Notes under the pieces: generated by a model | The model's input: the letters and a program-made list of their open reading frames with translations, nothing else | What the model was told of the DNA's origin: nothing | The model's database searches: none | Source of the DNA: Haemaphysalis longicornis | Lineage: Eukaryota; Arthropoda; Arachnida; Ixodida; Ixodidae | DNA length: 64,000 nt | Direction: 5' to 3' | NCBI GenBank assembly: GCA_013339765.2 | Contig: CM023454.1 | Location: forward strand, 44,339,177 to 44,403,176 | Made by a program: the position numbers and the translations under genes | In this document: positions 9,899 through 21,195 of the stretch, piece by piece | How positions within the stretch are numbered: the first letter of the stretch is position 1 | Layout: each line of letters opens with the position of its first letter

Positions 9899-11125
9899 GT
9901 CTGTGACCACCGTGAACTCCCGGCCAAACAATTAATGTCGAAATTTGTCATCGACGTTCCAGTCGACGGCTAGGCACTCCAGCTCGTTGGAATTGTAATG
10001 CCGCTGGGTATCTGAGAGTTTACGACTAGAATACGCGACGACGTGCTCTTTGCCGGCTGGATCGCGCTGTATAAGCACAGCCCCAAGTCCAACCTGGCTA
10101 GCATCAGTATAAACTTCTGTGACCCAGTCTTCATTGAAATGGCTTAGCACTGAGCAACGGGTGAGCTGCTGTTTGAGAGCTACGAAAGCGTCTTGTTGAG
10201 CACCTCCCCACAAGCGAGAAGCCCCACACAAATCTTGTTGAGAAGCCCCACACAAATCTTGCGTTTTTTTCGTCAGATTTGTAAGGGAAGTGGCAGTCGT
10301 AGCAAAGTGGGTGATGAATTTACGTAAATAGGAGGCAATGCCAAGAAATGACGAAACCTCTTTCAGGTTGGTTGGCGTATTGTAATTAACCACAGCTGCA
10401 ATTCGTTCTGGACGCGGCTCTATCTCGTTTGTAGAAATCATGTACCCCAACTATGGTATGGCGGTAGCCGCGAATTGGCATTTTTGTCGGTTCAGGCGGA
10501 AGCGAGCTTTGTAGAGCCGGGTGAGAACGTGCTCTAGATTTTGCAGGTGCTCTTCGCGGGTTGAGCCAATAAACTAAGATATCTTCCGAGTAGACGACCC
10601 AGGCTTGTTCTTTCAGTGTCCCCAAGACTGAGTCCTTGACCCTCTGAAATGTACTTGGTGCTGTTCGCAATCCGAATGGCATGCGGTTGAATTCAAAAAG
10701 CCCCGACGGAGTTCGGAAAGATGTTTTGTTTTTATCATCTTCTGAAACCGGAATCTGCCAGTACCCAGCCCGAAGGTCCAGAGATGAAAAGAACTTAGAC
10801 TTTCGGACCATGTCGAGGACGTCGTCTATGCGAGGCAACGGGTATGAATCTGGTATGGTGTGCTTGCTCAGCTCCCGGTAATCAACGCGAAATCGGGAGC
10901 GTCCCGTCCTTTCTGCAAACAACGACAACAGCGGCAGTCCAAGGACTGGATGAGTGCCTGATAATTCCTGCATTGAGCATCTCCAGGACCTGCTCCTCAA
11001 TCACTGTCCAATCTTTCTCGGCATACGGCGTAACGGTACACAGACTGGTGGATGATCGCCTGTGAGTATTGAGTGGGCAAAAAGGTTTGTACAGGGAAGT
11101 TGCGCCGTGTTGTCGGCGAACAAAG
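9899..11125 (-). pseudogene. gypsy reverse transcriptase/RNase H, broken (copy 2)
   Basis: The minus strand encodes RT with the motifs FRVDYRELSKHTIPDSYPLP, SSLDLRAGYWQIPV (first catalytic Asp), FGLRTAPSTFQRVKDSV and the catalytic box. Here the box reads YSED rather than the YxDD of active enzymes, so one essential Asp is Glu. After the box the frame shifts at the same place as in copy 1, and the same TAG precedes LGYMIS. RNase H follows (VYTDASQVGLGAVL, NELECLAVDW, GREFTVVTD) and is cut by the inserted LINE. An extra duplication of about 25-30 bp near 10225-10255 adds codons not present in copy 1. Confidence 0.9.
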
Positions 11126-11135
11126 CTTTGTGACG

Positions 11136-11640
11136 CTAGAGCAGCAATGTGAGTTCATCGGGAAAAGTTGACTCAGATTGGTCGATCGTGGACGATGGCT
11201 GTCCAATGGTAGAAGGACGCAGATGGACTTGTCCGTGCCCAATGCGTACTTCTACGTAACTTGAAAGGAGGTAGTCCCCCCCAGGATGAGGTCTGCTGGC
11301 AGGTTGGCAAAGACAGGAACAGCCGTGAATGACCTGCGGGCAGCTCCCGTTCGTATGGTCAGGTGAAGTGCTCCGACCGGAAAGGCAGAGCCGCCAAGGC
11401 CGCGTAGCGGTGACTGCGTCCACGGATTCATGAAGGCGTCCGAAGCATGGCGTCGGTGGATGACAGTGTGTTCAGCCCCAGTGTCAACCAGGGCCATAAC
11501 GTCGCCGATCCCGTCGACATGCACCTGAAGCATGGGCAGCGGAGGCACTTGGTAGCGCATAAGCAGACGTGGCGCTGGACAAGCGCTGTACGAGTGACCG
11601 GGGCGCCCGCACGAAAAGCATCCACGCAGGGCACTGTTTC
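11136..11640 (-). pseudogene. gypsy retropepsin-like protease region (copy 2)
   Basis: The minus-strand frame 11560-11252 starts in MRYQVPPLPMLQVHVDG and contains ALVDTGAEHTVIHRRH, the aspartic protease active-site DTG, followed by ADLILGGTTSFQ, typical of the second conserved block of retroviral-type proteases. This is better preserved than in copy 1. Downstream the linker to RT is out of frame. Confidence 0.85.
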
Positions 11641-12333
11641 ATGACACTGACGGGCCGTTCAGTGCCACGGTGCCTGTGAGAGCGGCAGGAAGCCGGCGAG
11701 TGGTACCCTCCTGCAATTCAGGAGCCAGACGGATGAATGCCCGTGGGCTGAAATCCGGCGGCTGCACGGTAAAATTACAGCATGAACAGGGTCCGCCAGG
11801 CCATCTAAGACATACTGCCTTGCAGCAGAAGTCTCCCAAGCCAGGTTGCAGCCCGAGAGGAGACGCATTTTGTCATAGACATAGGTTGCGACGTCATCAT
11901 CAGGTCCTTGGTAGGGGGCACGCATTTGCATCACGCGGTCATCGTGAGCGGCTGGAAGGTCACCAAATGTCGTTATAAGTGCCCCACTGCAACTTTCCCA
12001 AGTCCAGTGCGAGTGGCCATCATAAAGGTGCCACGCTCAGGCAGCATCGCGAAGTCGAGTTTCAGCAAATGACCGCTTGACGTTATCGGGCGACGCATGG
12101 AGAGTGGCAAAGGCGTCTATTTTCTGCATGCAGCTCACCAGGTCGTCGCGGAAGCAATGAAACTCTGATACAGCGGCATCCACCGAAGAAGGCGCCGCTC
12201 CGCTCAGCAACGACGCGGAGACAGAACCGGGGAAGTCGCCCAGGCGTCGGGTTAATTCGCCGATGGCTTGCAGAATATCAGCAGAATTATTTGAGTTCGG
12301 CGGCGCGCTGATGCTTGTCTCGCACCCGTGCAC
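11590..12333 (-). pseudogene. gypsy gag, 5' truncated (copy 2)
   Basis: The minus strand encodes a gag-like protein in two or more frames. 12333-12037 gives an N-terminal segment (SADILQAIGELTRRLGDFPG) with predicted helices. 11934-11659 gives a capsid-like segment (DDDVATYVYDKMRLLSGCN, RQYVLDGLADPV). A CCHC knuckle follows near 11600. Frameshifts separate the parts. The N-terminus stops where the plus-strand SGNH ORF begins, so neither the start codon nor a 5' LTR can be assigned. Confidence 0.75.
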
Positions 12334-13410
12334 ACTGCCCTCGGACGAAGACGCTCGAATCTCTCCTCGTCCTTCACGTGGGCACTAGCGACATCGCGAG
12401 GCCGAGCGCGGAGACAGCACTTTAAAGGTACCGTACCCTCCTTCACCACATCAATGCCGAAAGACCGGACATTGGAACCATTTTTGAGAAGAGTAGGGAT
12501 TATCAACCAGGAGGTGCACATATTCAACTGCCGGCTTGTAGATTTGTGCAATGAAGTGCCCGGCGTATTCTTCCTCGATCACGCTATGCAGCACTTCTCC
12601 CCTCTGATGGTGTTGGCTGCGGATGGTTTGCACCCGAACTTCACGGGAGTATCACTACTCTATTGGCACTTCTACAACCTGCTGCTGCGAACCCGCAAAC
12701 CACAAATCGAAGATTGGAGACAACTCGACCTCACCCATGCCACCAGCCAATCACCGCAGACGAGCCCGAACGTCCCCTGCATCAACAGCCTTCATATGGA
12801 CTATACGGCCTACCCCACATGCCCCAGTGCAACTAGCCAGCTGCATCCAGTGATACCATCCTTCGCCCAGGTGGTCAGCTTGAACAGTCCCTCTGCAAGC
12901 AGTAGAGAACCGGTGCCCAGCCCGGTCGCTCGTCCGAACGTCCACCGAAGGCTTACAGCTGGGAGTGCGCGTACAACTGTGATCCTCCAGAAAGGTGACG
13001 CAGGGTCTGCGGACTCCACGTGGAAACCCAGCGAAACACCTTGCAGCGTTCTTTCTGGGGCTATCAACAAAAAACCCCAAAAGCCTCGTAAAGCAGCGCA
13101 ACCATCCAAACCCATCGCCGGATCAAACAGCGCACCTGAACATCCCCAAGGCCCGGACCCAGGGCTCTCAGCCCCAAGCGCATCTCCGTCGGAAAACCTG
13201 CAGACGATCGAGCCCAAGCCCGGAAAATCAGACCTCAACCCACGGACTTCAATGAGCCCACAACCTTCTGACCCCCAGCCGAGCGCAAGAGACTGCGAGA
13301 TTCTGGAATCCAGTCCAGAAACCGAGAAAAGCCCTGCCGCCCACGCCGTCAAAAAGTACGATCTCCGAAAACACTGTGGCTCTGCACGTCGCATTTGCAT
13401 GAATTGACAT
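12334..13410 (+). pseudogene. SGNH-hydrolase-like ORF, 5' truncated
   Basis: The first part reads LLVLHVGTSDIARPSAETAL in one frame and then, after a frameshift near 12420-12490, HIFNCRLVDLCNEVPGVFFL and LAADGLHPNFTGVSLLYWH. These look like SGNH/GDSL esterase blocks III (GTSD; the usual Asn is Ser) and V (DGLHPN, an Asp and His pair). The remainder (about residues 130-359 of the main frame) is Ser/Pro/Lys-rich and low complexity, ending in KKYDLRKHCGSARRICMN. Block I, with the catalytic Ser, is missing because the ORF abuts gypsy gag. SGNH esterase domains are known in ORF1 of CR1/L2 LINEs. No CR1 ORF2 follows; a Penelope-like element starts about 100 bp later in the same orientation. Confidence 0.65.
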
Positions 13411-13513
13411 CCTGGCCGCGCAAATGTTCCGACCTCCTCTCCCTCAGATGACACGCGTGATCAGCTGCTGACGCCTAAATTTTTTTAAGAAAATAAAAAA
13501 AATTGTCAAGCGG

Positions 13514-15540
13514 GTGTGCCATGACCTGCATGTGCGTACACTAAAAATATATCTAAAAGCTGGGATCGCCCCCCGGGGCCTTGTTGTATCATTAACACCA
13601 TCGATGCATACGTTTAAGAAACGTGAAACACAAAATTGGAACGAAACTCTTATATCCGCATCACTTCAGCTAACTAAAATCGTAGTGGATCATTGTGATA
13701 ATACACACGCGTCTCTGAGGGCGGAGAAGCTTCGTACTAGGAATAACATTGTCCTTTCTGCGTTGGAGGCCAGCGAACTGGAACTTTTCGAGAAAAAGAA
13801 GACAGATGAAATAATGAGAATCAAAATTGAAAAATTGTCAAGGGATAAAGTTCCATAATCAAACGAGTTTTCTCAAATCAATTCAGCTCCGCACTACACG
13901 GACATTAAAAACCCAAAATTACACCCCCAATACGACCCTGCAAATCGAAAGAAATGTCAAAAACTCAAAAGAACATAGATGAAAACCTAATTAACCTCTC
14001 CGGGGTAGAGCTTACTATTCATGAGCGGTCGTTAATCTCGCGCGGGATGACATTGTGCCCAAGTACCGGCCGATACAATGAGTTTAGCTTGCTGAAAGAT
14101 CTGAACAGTGTTTCAGAGAATTTACGCTTCGAAGAATATTTTGCGAAAAGCCAGACAAAGAGCCCCCAACCTCCGTTAATATGGGGCGGCAGTGGACACC
14201 GAAATCAGAGCGGGAAAAACACTTGGACTCGTACATTGAGGCCGTTCAAAGAGACGTCCGGCGGGCTTATAACGCTCGCAAACCAGGAGCCGGGAACCTT
14301 TCCAAAGAGGAGCGCTAGAAACTTAAGGCACTGGGTGATTGAACAGACATTGTCATAAAACCGGCCGATAAAGGTGGAGGTATTGTAATACTTAGTAAAC
14401 CAGACTACATTCAAGAAGGCCACCGTCAGTTAAATAACGAATTTTTCTACCAAAAACTTTACGCTGATCCAACTATTGAACATTAGTAAATAATAACAAC
14501 AACACTAAATATTCTTGTCAAGATTGGGGAAATAGAGCCACGCCTCTGTAAAGCACTTACAGTAGCACACGCAACATTTACATGCTGCCTAAAGTTCATA
14601 AAGAAGGGAACCCTGGTAGACCAATAATTGTGGGAAGAGGCACTCTCACCGAACCAATATCAAGCTACATAGACTCCCTGATTAAGAAAATACCCGCTAC
14701 CCATTCGGCGTGTCTTCAGATACAAACCACTTCTTACTGGAAGACGACAACATAAAATTACCTGATGGCGTCTTCCTACAACTCTTGATGTAACTTCCCT
14801 GTATCCCTCATTAAGATGGAAGTGAAGCCCTGGTTTAGTCCTGTTGCATACCACGAGATCACGATTCTCCAATGCCACAAGTTATTGAAACTTTGAAAAA
14901 GCTATTGTAGCAGTTAAATAGATTTGAATTCTACAAAAAAATATTACCTACAAATACACTTGCCAGCAATGGGCACTCGAATGACACCCAACTACGCTAA
15001 TATGTTCACGAACAATCTCGAAACCAAAATTTCTTTCAACGCGTGAAATTGCACCATTTATTTTACAGATGCTTTTGGGATGATGTATTCAATATTTCGA
15101 CAGGTACGGAGGAGGTCATAGTTGACTTCATCGAGTGTTTCAACAAGGCTCTTCCAAGCATCGCATTCACTTATACCTATTCAACCACGGAAATCAATTT
15201 CCTTGACGTGCATATAATTCAGACAAAGGAGAACTGATCACTACCGTGTACAAAAAACCTACCGATATGTAGCAGCATCTCCACTCCGACAGTTGTCATC
15301 CGCGCCACTGCAAAACAAGTATCCCATACTCGCAGGCCCACCGATTTAGGAGAATTTGTTCCCGCACCGAGGACTTCGAGGCAAACGCAGAAAACCTGCG
15401 CAATGTACTCTCGAAGCAACAATACCCACCACCCATAGTCAACGAGGCTATTTGCAAAGCGGTCAACCTTGATCGCCAAGAGTTGCTGCACCATCAAAAA
15501 GAACTAAACCAGAATGGGAAGGCAACCTAGTTTTGACGTT
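13514..15540 (+). pseudogene. Penelope-like reverse transcriptase, broken
   Basis: Penelope-like elements encode an RT related to telomerase plus a GIY-YIG nuclease. The N-terminal segment is at 13514-13858 (AGIAPRGLVVSLTPSM, then a coiled, charged stretch). The next segment, 13954-14180, has VELTIHERSLISRGMTLCPS. RT follows with IVIKPADKGGGIVILSKPDY near 14345-14404, then MLPKVHKEGNPGRPIIVGRG near 14581-14640. The catalytic box FWDD with STGTEE sits near 15070-15110, followed by EINFLDVHIIQT. The C-terminal part has HPRHCKTSIPYSQAHRF and YPPPIVNEAI. Several frameshifts and stops, plus a damaged stretch near 14690-15000, show it is dead. Confidence 0.87.
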
Positions 15541-15600
15541 CGGGGGCAATTCCCCAAACATTACAGAATCTTGAAAAAGCACGTCAAACATGCTACAACA

Positions 15601-15613
15601 GAGTGAACGGCTT
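15601..15613. repeat. Target-site duplication of LINE A, left
   Basis: GAGTGAACGGCTT matches exactly at 21183-21195. The two copies bracket the LINE, and the Penelope reading frame continues when one copy is removed. Confidence 0.92.
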
Positions 15614-15792
15614 GATGATGATGGTTGGTGTTTCATGGCGCAAGGCCAGCGAGGGCAAAGAGCGCCAGAAAAGAAGTTATATAATGAAGCGAAGTGATTA
15701 CCATAAAAAGGTAGGTATAAAAACATGTAAATCGGACATTGTAAAATCAATTAAAGGTAATGGTGATGGCTGGTGTATAGGGCCAGATTTGA

Positions 15793-16850
15793 TTATGCGT
15801 GATATGAGATAAGGTTTAAAAACTTAACATCTGACAAATATTCAAACACACGTTTCATAGAAACACTGGCATCGTCACCTAGAAACAGCGATGGGTGTAG
15901 TGGGATATGTTGTCTGTAGAGTTCTCTGAAGTGTTTGTGTCGTGTTGTGTGAAGTGCCTTGCATGTTATTAGTATGTGGACTACGGATAGGCCCTCCCCG
16001 CACCTGCTACACAGGGGTCTTGGAGATCCCGTGAGCAGGTGGGAGTGTGTTGCATGCGTGTGGCCTATCCGTAATCGAGCCAGGGTAACTTCGTTGTGTC
16101 TGTTGTGAGTATCAGTGGTGTATGCTCCCAAGAGTGGCTTTATAATGTGTAGTTTGTTGTCAGTCTGTTGATTCCAGTGCGCTTGCCATGTTGTGCGAAG
16201 GTGTTGTCTGATGTGTGATTTGAGGTCGGTGTAGGGTATTGTTGTTATGTCAACTGTTGTTGTGAGGGCAGCAGCGGCCGCCATTCCGTCTGCGGTCTCA
16301 TTACCTGGAATTCCAGAGTGCCCTGGCACCCAGCACACGGTCACCTCAAGGTTTAACGCATGCACAGACATAATAGTACTAATGAGAGCATTGACCACAT
16401 GGTTTTTAGACTTCTGTGAGGATAATGTACGCACAACACTTAAAGAATCAGTATAAATTACAGATTTCGGAATTCGACTTAGAACAATATGTTTAACTAC
16501 AAGAAGTATGCCATAGGCCTCTGCCGTAAAGATACTTGTATTTCTATTCATAGTTCTACAGACATTAAAGGTACCACCACCATGCGCAGCACAGGAAACA
16601 GTTGTGGCAGTTTTAGAAGCATCTGTGTAAAATTCAGCACACTTGTATTTGTGCTGCAGGGACAAGAAATGTTGCACGATCGCGCTTCTAGGCACTCTGT
16701 TTTTCTCGACACTTGTAAAAGATACATCACATGATATCGGGCGAAGCTGCCACGGTACTAGAAGTTCAGTAGCGGAGGTTTTGATGGTGTCTGAGAACAT
16801 GACATCAAGTTGTGACGCTTCTTCTCTTACTCTGAAAGCGAAGGGAGCAG
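15793..16850 (-). pseudogene. LINE A ORF2: RNase H domain and C-terminus
   Basis: An open frame of 335 codons begins at the ATG at 16800, which is internal to the protein. RNase H residues are complete: AEFYTDASK (Asp), SIFTAEAYGILL (Glu), SVIYTDSLSVVRTL (Asp) and WVPGHSGIPGNETADGMA (final His/Asp). The C-terminal part holds RLRIGHTHATHSHLL and a cysteine/histidine cluster (CSRCGEGLSVVHILITC) typical of the end of these ORF2 proteins. The stop is at 15793, about 180 bp before the 3' end of the element. Confidence 0.92.
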
Positions 16851-18526
16851 AGACTGATGGGCGATTAGTAAGAAGTTGAGATATGATGTATCATAAAAAA
16901 CTGACGTAAAAGGATGGTGAGGCATTGATGAGATTTTAAAAGCATAAAGCAGGTCTGTGTATGCTCGCTGACGTTCTAGGCTCCATTTGTTGCACTCTAC
17001 ATACAGACTTTCGACTGGACTAGTCCGAAAGGCACCACACGACAAGCGGAGCCCTAGATGAAGCACAGGGTCCAGCATTCTGAGGGATGTTTTAGTGGCT
17101 GACCCATAGACAACGCTACCATAGTCCAGTCGTGAGCCTATCAAGCTGGTAAAAACACGTAAAAGAAGTTGTTTGTCAGCACCAAAAGAAATGTGCGACA
17201 GAACCTTCAGAATATTCATTGTTTTTAAGCATTTATGTTTTAGTTGTTTTATGTGGGGATAAACGTGAGCTTTTCGTCAAAGATTATACCTAAAAACTTG
17301 TGTTCTTTCTTGACAGGAATCGAGACACCATTGAGATGAATGTCTGGATCCGGCCGGATGCCACGCCTCTTGGAAAACAAGACACAAGTGCACTTCCCTG
17401 GATTAAATTTAAAACCGTTGCTGTCTGCCCAACCAGCTAGCTTGTTAACACCAAGCTGGACTTGGCGCTCGCAGACAGACAGGTTACAAGACTTAAAGGA
17501 TAATTGTACGTCGTCTACATAAACGGAGCAGGAAATCGACGGTGGCAACGCCTTCCTGAGGGAATTCATTTTTACAATAAAAAGGGTGCAACTTAAAACT
17601 CCACCTTGCGGCACGCCGTTTTCCTGCACATGAACCCTAGAAAGTGCCGTTCCAACTCGCACGCGAAATGTTCTTTCAGACAGGTAACTGGCAAGCGTGT
17701 TCATCATGTTACCCGACATGCCAAAGGACTTCAAGTCGCTAAGGATGCCGTACCGCCAAGCAGTGTCGTACGCCTTTTCAAGATCAAAGAAGACCGTCAT
17801 GCAGTACTGCTTGTGGAGGAAAGCATCTTTGATATATGACTCTAACGCAACGAGTTGATCGTTCGTAGATCGCCCCGCCCTGAAGCCCGCCTGGCAGCTC
17901 TCGAGAAGACCGTTGTACTCTAAGAAGTACACAAGTCTCCTGTTTATCATCTTCTCGAGGAGCTTGCACAGGCAGCTTGTCAGGGCAATGGGGCGATAAC
18001 TGGCAGGAGAGGAAGGGTCCTTCCCTTCCTTCAGGACAGCCACTACTATGGCCTCCCTCCAAGAGCGAGGAATGTGCCCCGAAAGCCATATTTTATTGTA
18101 TAGGTGTAAGAGTGTTTCAAGAGTGTCTGGGTGTAGGTGTTGTATCATGGTGTATGTGATTTTGTCTGCACCTGGAGCTGACGTCTTACATGTGCTCAGA
18201 GCAACCTTCAGCTCATGAATTGAAAAACAAGAATTGTAAGAAGTGTGCGACTTGTTGTTATCACGCAGGGACTTCTTTTCTACAGATGTTTTGTGTTTCA
18301 TGAAAGTGTTTGTGTAGTGTGCTGAACTGGACACGTGTTCGAAGTGTTGTGCAAGTGTGTTAGCCTGGTCTTCCAGTGTGTCCCCTGTTGTACTAACCAG
18401 GGGCAGGCTGTGTGTCTGTTGTCCTTTTAGTTTTCGTATTCGTGTCCAGACTTTATGTGTGTCAGTGTACGAGTTGATGGAAGTGAGGAAGGTGCGCCAA
18501 CTCTCCCTTTTCGCCTCACGACGCAC
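16827..18526 (-). pseudogene. LINE A ORF2: reverse transcriptase domain
   Basis: RT primes on nicked target DNA. From 18526 the frame runs through ADKITYTMIQHL, SWREAIVVAVLKEGKDPSSP, SYRPIALTSCLCKLLEKMI, AGFRAGRSTNDQL, VFFDLEKAYDTAW (first catalytic Asp), ENGVPQGGVLSCTLF and VYVDDVQLSF (YVDD, intact), then KFLGIIFDEKLTF. It shifts frame at about 17249 (one-base difference) and continues from 17219 with LLRVFTSLIGSRLDYGSVVY to 16827. A further frameshift near 16850 leads to RNase H. All polymerase residues are kept, so inactivation is through frameshifts only. Confidence 0.93.
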
Positions 18527-19518
18527 TCGCTTTCCAAAGCCTTTGCCCGTTTAAAAGAAATGATGTTATCTGACGTGGGGTACCGGCGAAGGACACCCCA
18601 CGCCTTGTTCTGGGCCTCTCGCGCCCGCCTGCAGTCCTCGTTCCACCAGGGCCTCCTTGGGCTGCGGGACCCACTGGAGGCCTGGGGAATGGACTTTTCG
18701 GCGGCGTCGAGGATGTGCGCCGTGACGAGTTGGGCGGCTTCCTCCACGTGTAGGTGTTTTATGGTTGTGTGGTGTAGTTTAGATGTTTCTGTGAATGTAC
18801 TCCAGTTTGCTTTGGATTCATTAAACCTGTTATGGGAAGATGGACTGCTCGGGCCTATACCTATATACGTTAATGAAGTGGGGAAATGGTCACTACCATA
18901 TGGGTCCGTGCCCACACCCCACTCAAGACATGGAAAGAGAACTGCGGAACCAATAGCCAAGTCAAGATGAGAGTATGTATTGTGTCCTAAGTTATGATAT
19001 GTTGGCTGTTTTTTGTTGAAAAGGCATGCTCCGGAGGATGTAAGAAACTTCTCCAACAGGCGACCTCGGGCATCCGTTCTGGAGGAGCCCCAAAGAGAGT
19101 TGTGTGCATTAAGGTCGCCTGTTAGGATGTACGGTTCGGGCAGCTGGTCGACCAGCGCCTCGAAGTCAGAGCTCAAAAGTGTGACATCAGGAGGAATGTA
19201 TATGGAGCATACCGTTATCAACCTATTAAAAATTATTGTGCGTATTGCTACAGCCTCAAGGACGGTGTTGAGAGCGACAGGGTGGCATGCTAGGGATTTC
19301 CGGGCTATTATGGCTACACCGCCCGAAGAGTGTGTGCAGCCATCCCTGTCCTTTCTGAAGACCATGTACCTATTTAAGAAATTTGTGTGCTTGGAATTCA
19401 AATGCGTCTCCTGAAGACACATCACACTTGGCTGATTAGCATGCAGTATTTCGTATACATCGTCAAGATTTTTAAGAAGGCCTCTACAGTTCCATTGAAT
19501 TATGTTTTCTCTTCCCAT
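18500..19518 (-). pseudogene. LINE A ORF2: APE-type endonuclease domain
   Basis: The frame starts at the ATG at 19518 and reads an apurinic-endonuclease-like domain that nicks target DNA. Visible catalytic motifs are IIQWNCRGL (Asn), CLQETHL (Glu), ILTGDLNAHNSLWG (Asp/Asn), YSHLDLAIGS (Asp) and YGSDHFP (Ser-Asp-His). All expected residues are present. The frame stays open to 18427, but the family frame shifts near 18500-18520, where the RT frame takes over (RREAKRESWRTFL). The start lies about 35 bp below the end of ORF1, as in a dicistronic LINE. Confidence 0.92.
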
Positions 19519-19553
19519 TATTTAGTGTGAGAGCTACTGGAGTGTGTGTTTGT

Positions 19554-20913
19554 TTATGTGTCGTCTTTCGGGGCTGTGACTCTCGCCTTTTTGGCTTGTC
19601 GGGAGGCTTTGGCGTCGGGACGCGTTCCTTGCGCTGCGTTGCAGGCAGGAACGGCCCGACATCCATCTCGTCGTCGGATGTCCGAGGGGTGCCCGACGGA
19701 CCGGGCCCCTGGACTTGGCCCCCCTCGGGAGCCCTTCGTTTGAGCCGCCACCGCCGAGGGCGTCCGGGGCGCCAGAGGTGGCACAGGCGGTGCGGTGGCG
19801 GTGGGAACCGGTGCGGGGCCCGTGGTGTCCATCACCTCTGTACCCTCCAACGCACTGGAGGGCGGGGAGACAGAGGCGGGAGCGGCACCGGTCCCGACGG
19901 AAGAGGTTGCCACCACAACCGCTGCTGCCTCAGCAAGCGGCGTGGTGGCGGGTTGGGCTGCCAGAGGCAACCCAGGGGGGGGCGGGCGAGGGACCAGGTC
20001 AGACTCGCTGAACTGGGTCCCTGTGGAAACGAGACGCCGCTCCGCCCCCCGGCGAGCCGCGTCGGCGTACCTCCCCAAGGGGAAAGAGGCGAACCTCTTT
20101 CGCGCCTCTGGGAAGGTGATGTTTTCAGTGACTGATGTTGATGATTTTCTTTTCTAGTTGAAATTTTTCGCACTTGCGGGAGTATGCCGCATGCGGCCCC
20201 CCGCAGTTTACACAAGTGAGAGTTTCGGCTGAGCAGTTCTCGCTCGGATGATCGTGCGCCGCGCACTTTGCACACGTCGTTCGGCCACGGCAAGAGTTCG
20301 TACCATGCCCGAACCGCTGGCACTTAAAACAGCGCCGCGGGTTCGGGATGTACGGACGGATGGAGCAACGGATAAAACCTGCATTTATGTATTGTGGAAG
20401 AATTGCGCGGTCGAAAGTCAAGATAATGTGTTTGGTGGGAATCTCCTTGTCGTCTCTGCGGATTGTGATGCGTCTCACGGCAGTGACGCCCTGATCCTTC
20501 AAGCCGGCAAGGAGATCCGCATCGGTTTCGTTCAGGAGGTCTGTCTCGGATATCACACCCTGCGAGCTGTTGAGGCTCCGATGGGGTGTGACCCGGATGT
20601 CAAGATCAGCCAGTCTAGTCTGAGCTAGAAGCTTTGCAGACTGCTGCTTGTCATTTATTTCAATTAAGAGTTCACCAGACCTTTGTTTTTTGCATTTATA
20701 CGATTTTCCTACTATGGCTTCAAGATACTTGGCAATCAAGAAGACTGACTGAGATGCAAGAGGGTGGGTTGGATTGAGGGATTCCATCACAAGAAATCGA
20801 GAAAAATGGTCCGGTTCAGGAAAGGTTAACGACGGCAACGGAGGAAAGGATACTTCGGTGCGGCCCCTTTTCAGGGACCGATCACGGTTGGGGGGGGGTT
20901 TAGACAATACCAT
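19554..20913 (-). pseudogene. LINE A ORF1, gag-like nucleic-acid-binding protein
   Basis: ORF1 of I-type LINEs packages element RNA. The likely start is the ATG at 20913 (MVLSKPPPNRDRSLKRGR); an upstream in-frame ATG at 21054 would extend into what looks like 5' UTR. Counting from 21054, three zinc knuckles lie at about residues 242-255 (CFKCQRFGHGTNSC), 261-274 (CAKCAAHDHPSENC) and 281-295 (CVNCGGPHAAYSRKC). The first frame stops at 20125. The protein continues in another frame (20078-19554) as a Pro/Ala-rich tail ending in KKARVTAPKDDT. One frameshift near 20150 splits it. Confidence 0.88.
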
Positions 20914-21182
20914 AAAGCATAGTATAAAAGCAGGGAGACGGGGGTACTTTCTTCCACACCTTACCCTGATAGCTGAGGAGGTCCCGGAGCTCCCTGCCTG
21001 GTAAACAGACAGGGAGCCCATCCGCCGGAGCTTGACCTGGGCTCCGACGGCCACCGTTAGAGGTTTCTACCCTTCACCTTAAAAACACATCACCACGGTT
21101 GGATCCAGCTTATGTTTGGGGGCTCGGGGTCCGCGGTATCGCCAGTACCGTCACCAAGATTGCTCAAGGTGCCCCGTGCGGG

Positions 21183-21195
21183 GAGTGAACGGCTT
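21183..21195. repeat. Target-site duplication of LINE A, right
   Basis: GAGTGAACGGCTT is identical to 15601-15613 and marks the 5' end of LINE A on the minus strand. Confidence 0.92.

Larger units (their letters stand above)
5971..12333 (-). mobile_element. Ty3/gypsy retrotransposon copy 2, interrupted by a LINE
   Basis: Read from 12333 down to 5971 the domain order is gag, CCHC, protease, RT, RNase H, integrase and an LTR-like end: the Ty3/gypsy order. The segment 7631-9898 is a foreign plus-strand LINE that splits RNase H. No 5' LTR is present: gag sequence abuts an unrelated plus-strand SGNH ORF near 12333, so the 5' end has been lost. RNase H upstream of the insert ends with TVVTD (near 9900) and resumes near 7629 with NFARWVITIQEH, so only a few codons are missing at the junction. 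Confidence 0.9.
15614..21182 (-). mobile_element. I-type LINE copy A, near full length
   Basis: Read from 21182 down to 15614 this gives a short 5' UTR, ORF1 with three zinc knuckles, ORF2 with an APE endonuclease, RT and RNase H, then a 3' UTR. The 3' end on the minus strand is GGCCTTGCGCCATGAAACAC followed by a short CATCATCATC tail, not poly-A. A perfect 13-bp duplication flanks it. ORF1 CCHC, APE, RT and RNase H in this order are the I clade. The copy is complete in domains but has several frameshifts. Confidence 0.93.

Noticed and set aside
12810..13454. Minus-strand 214-codon ORF
   Set aside because: Shadow of the low-complexity Ser/Pro-rich part of the plus-strand SGNH ORF.
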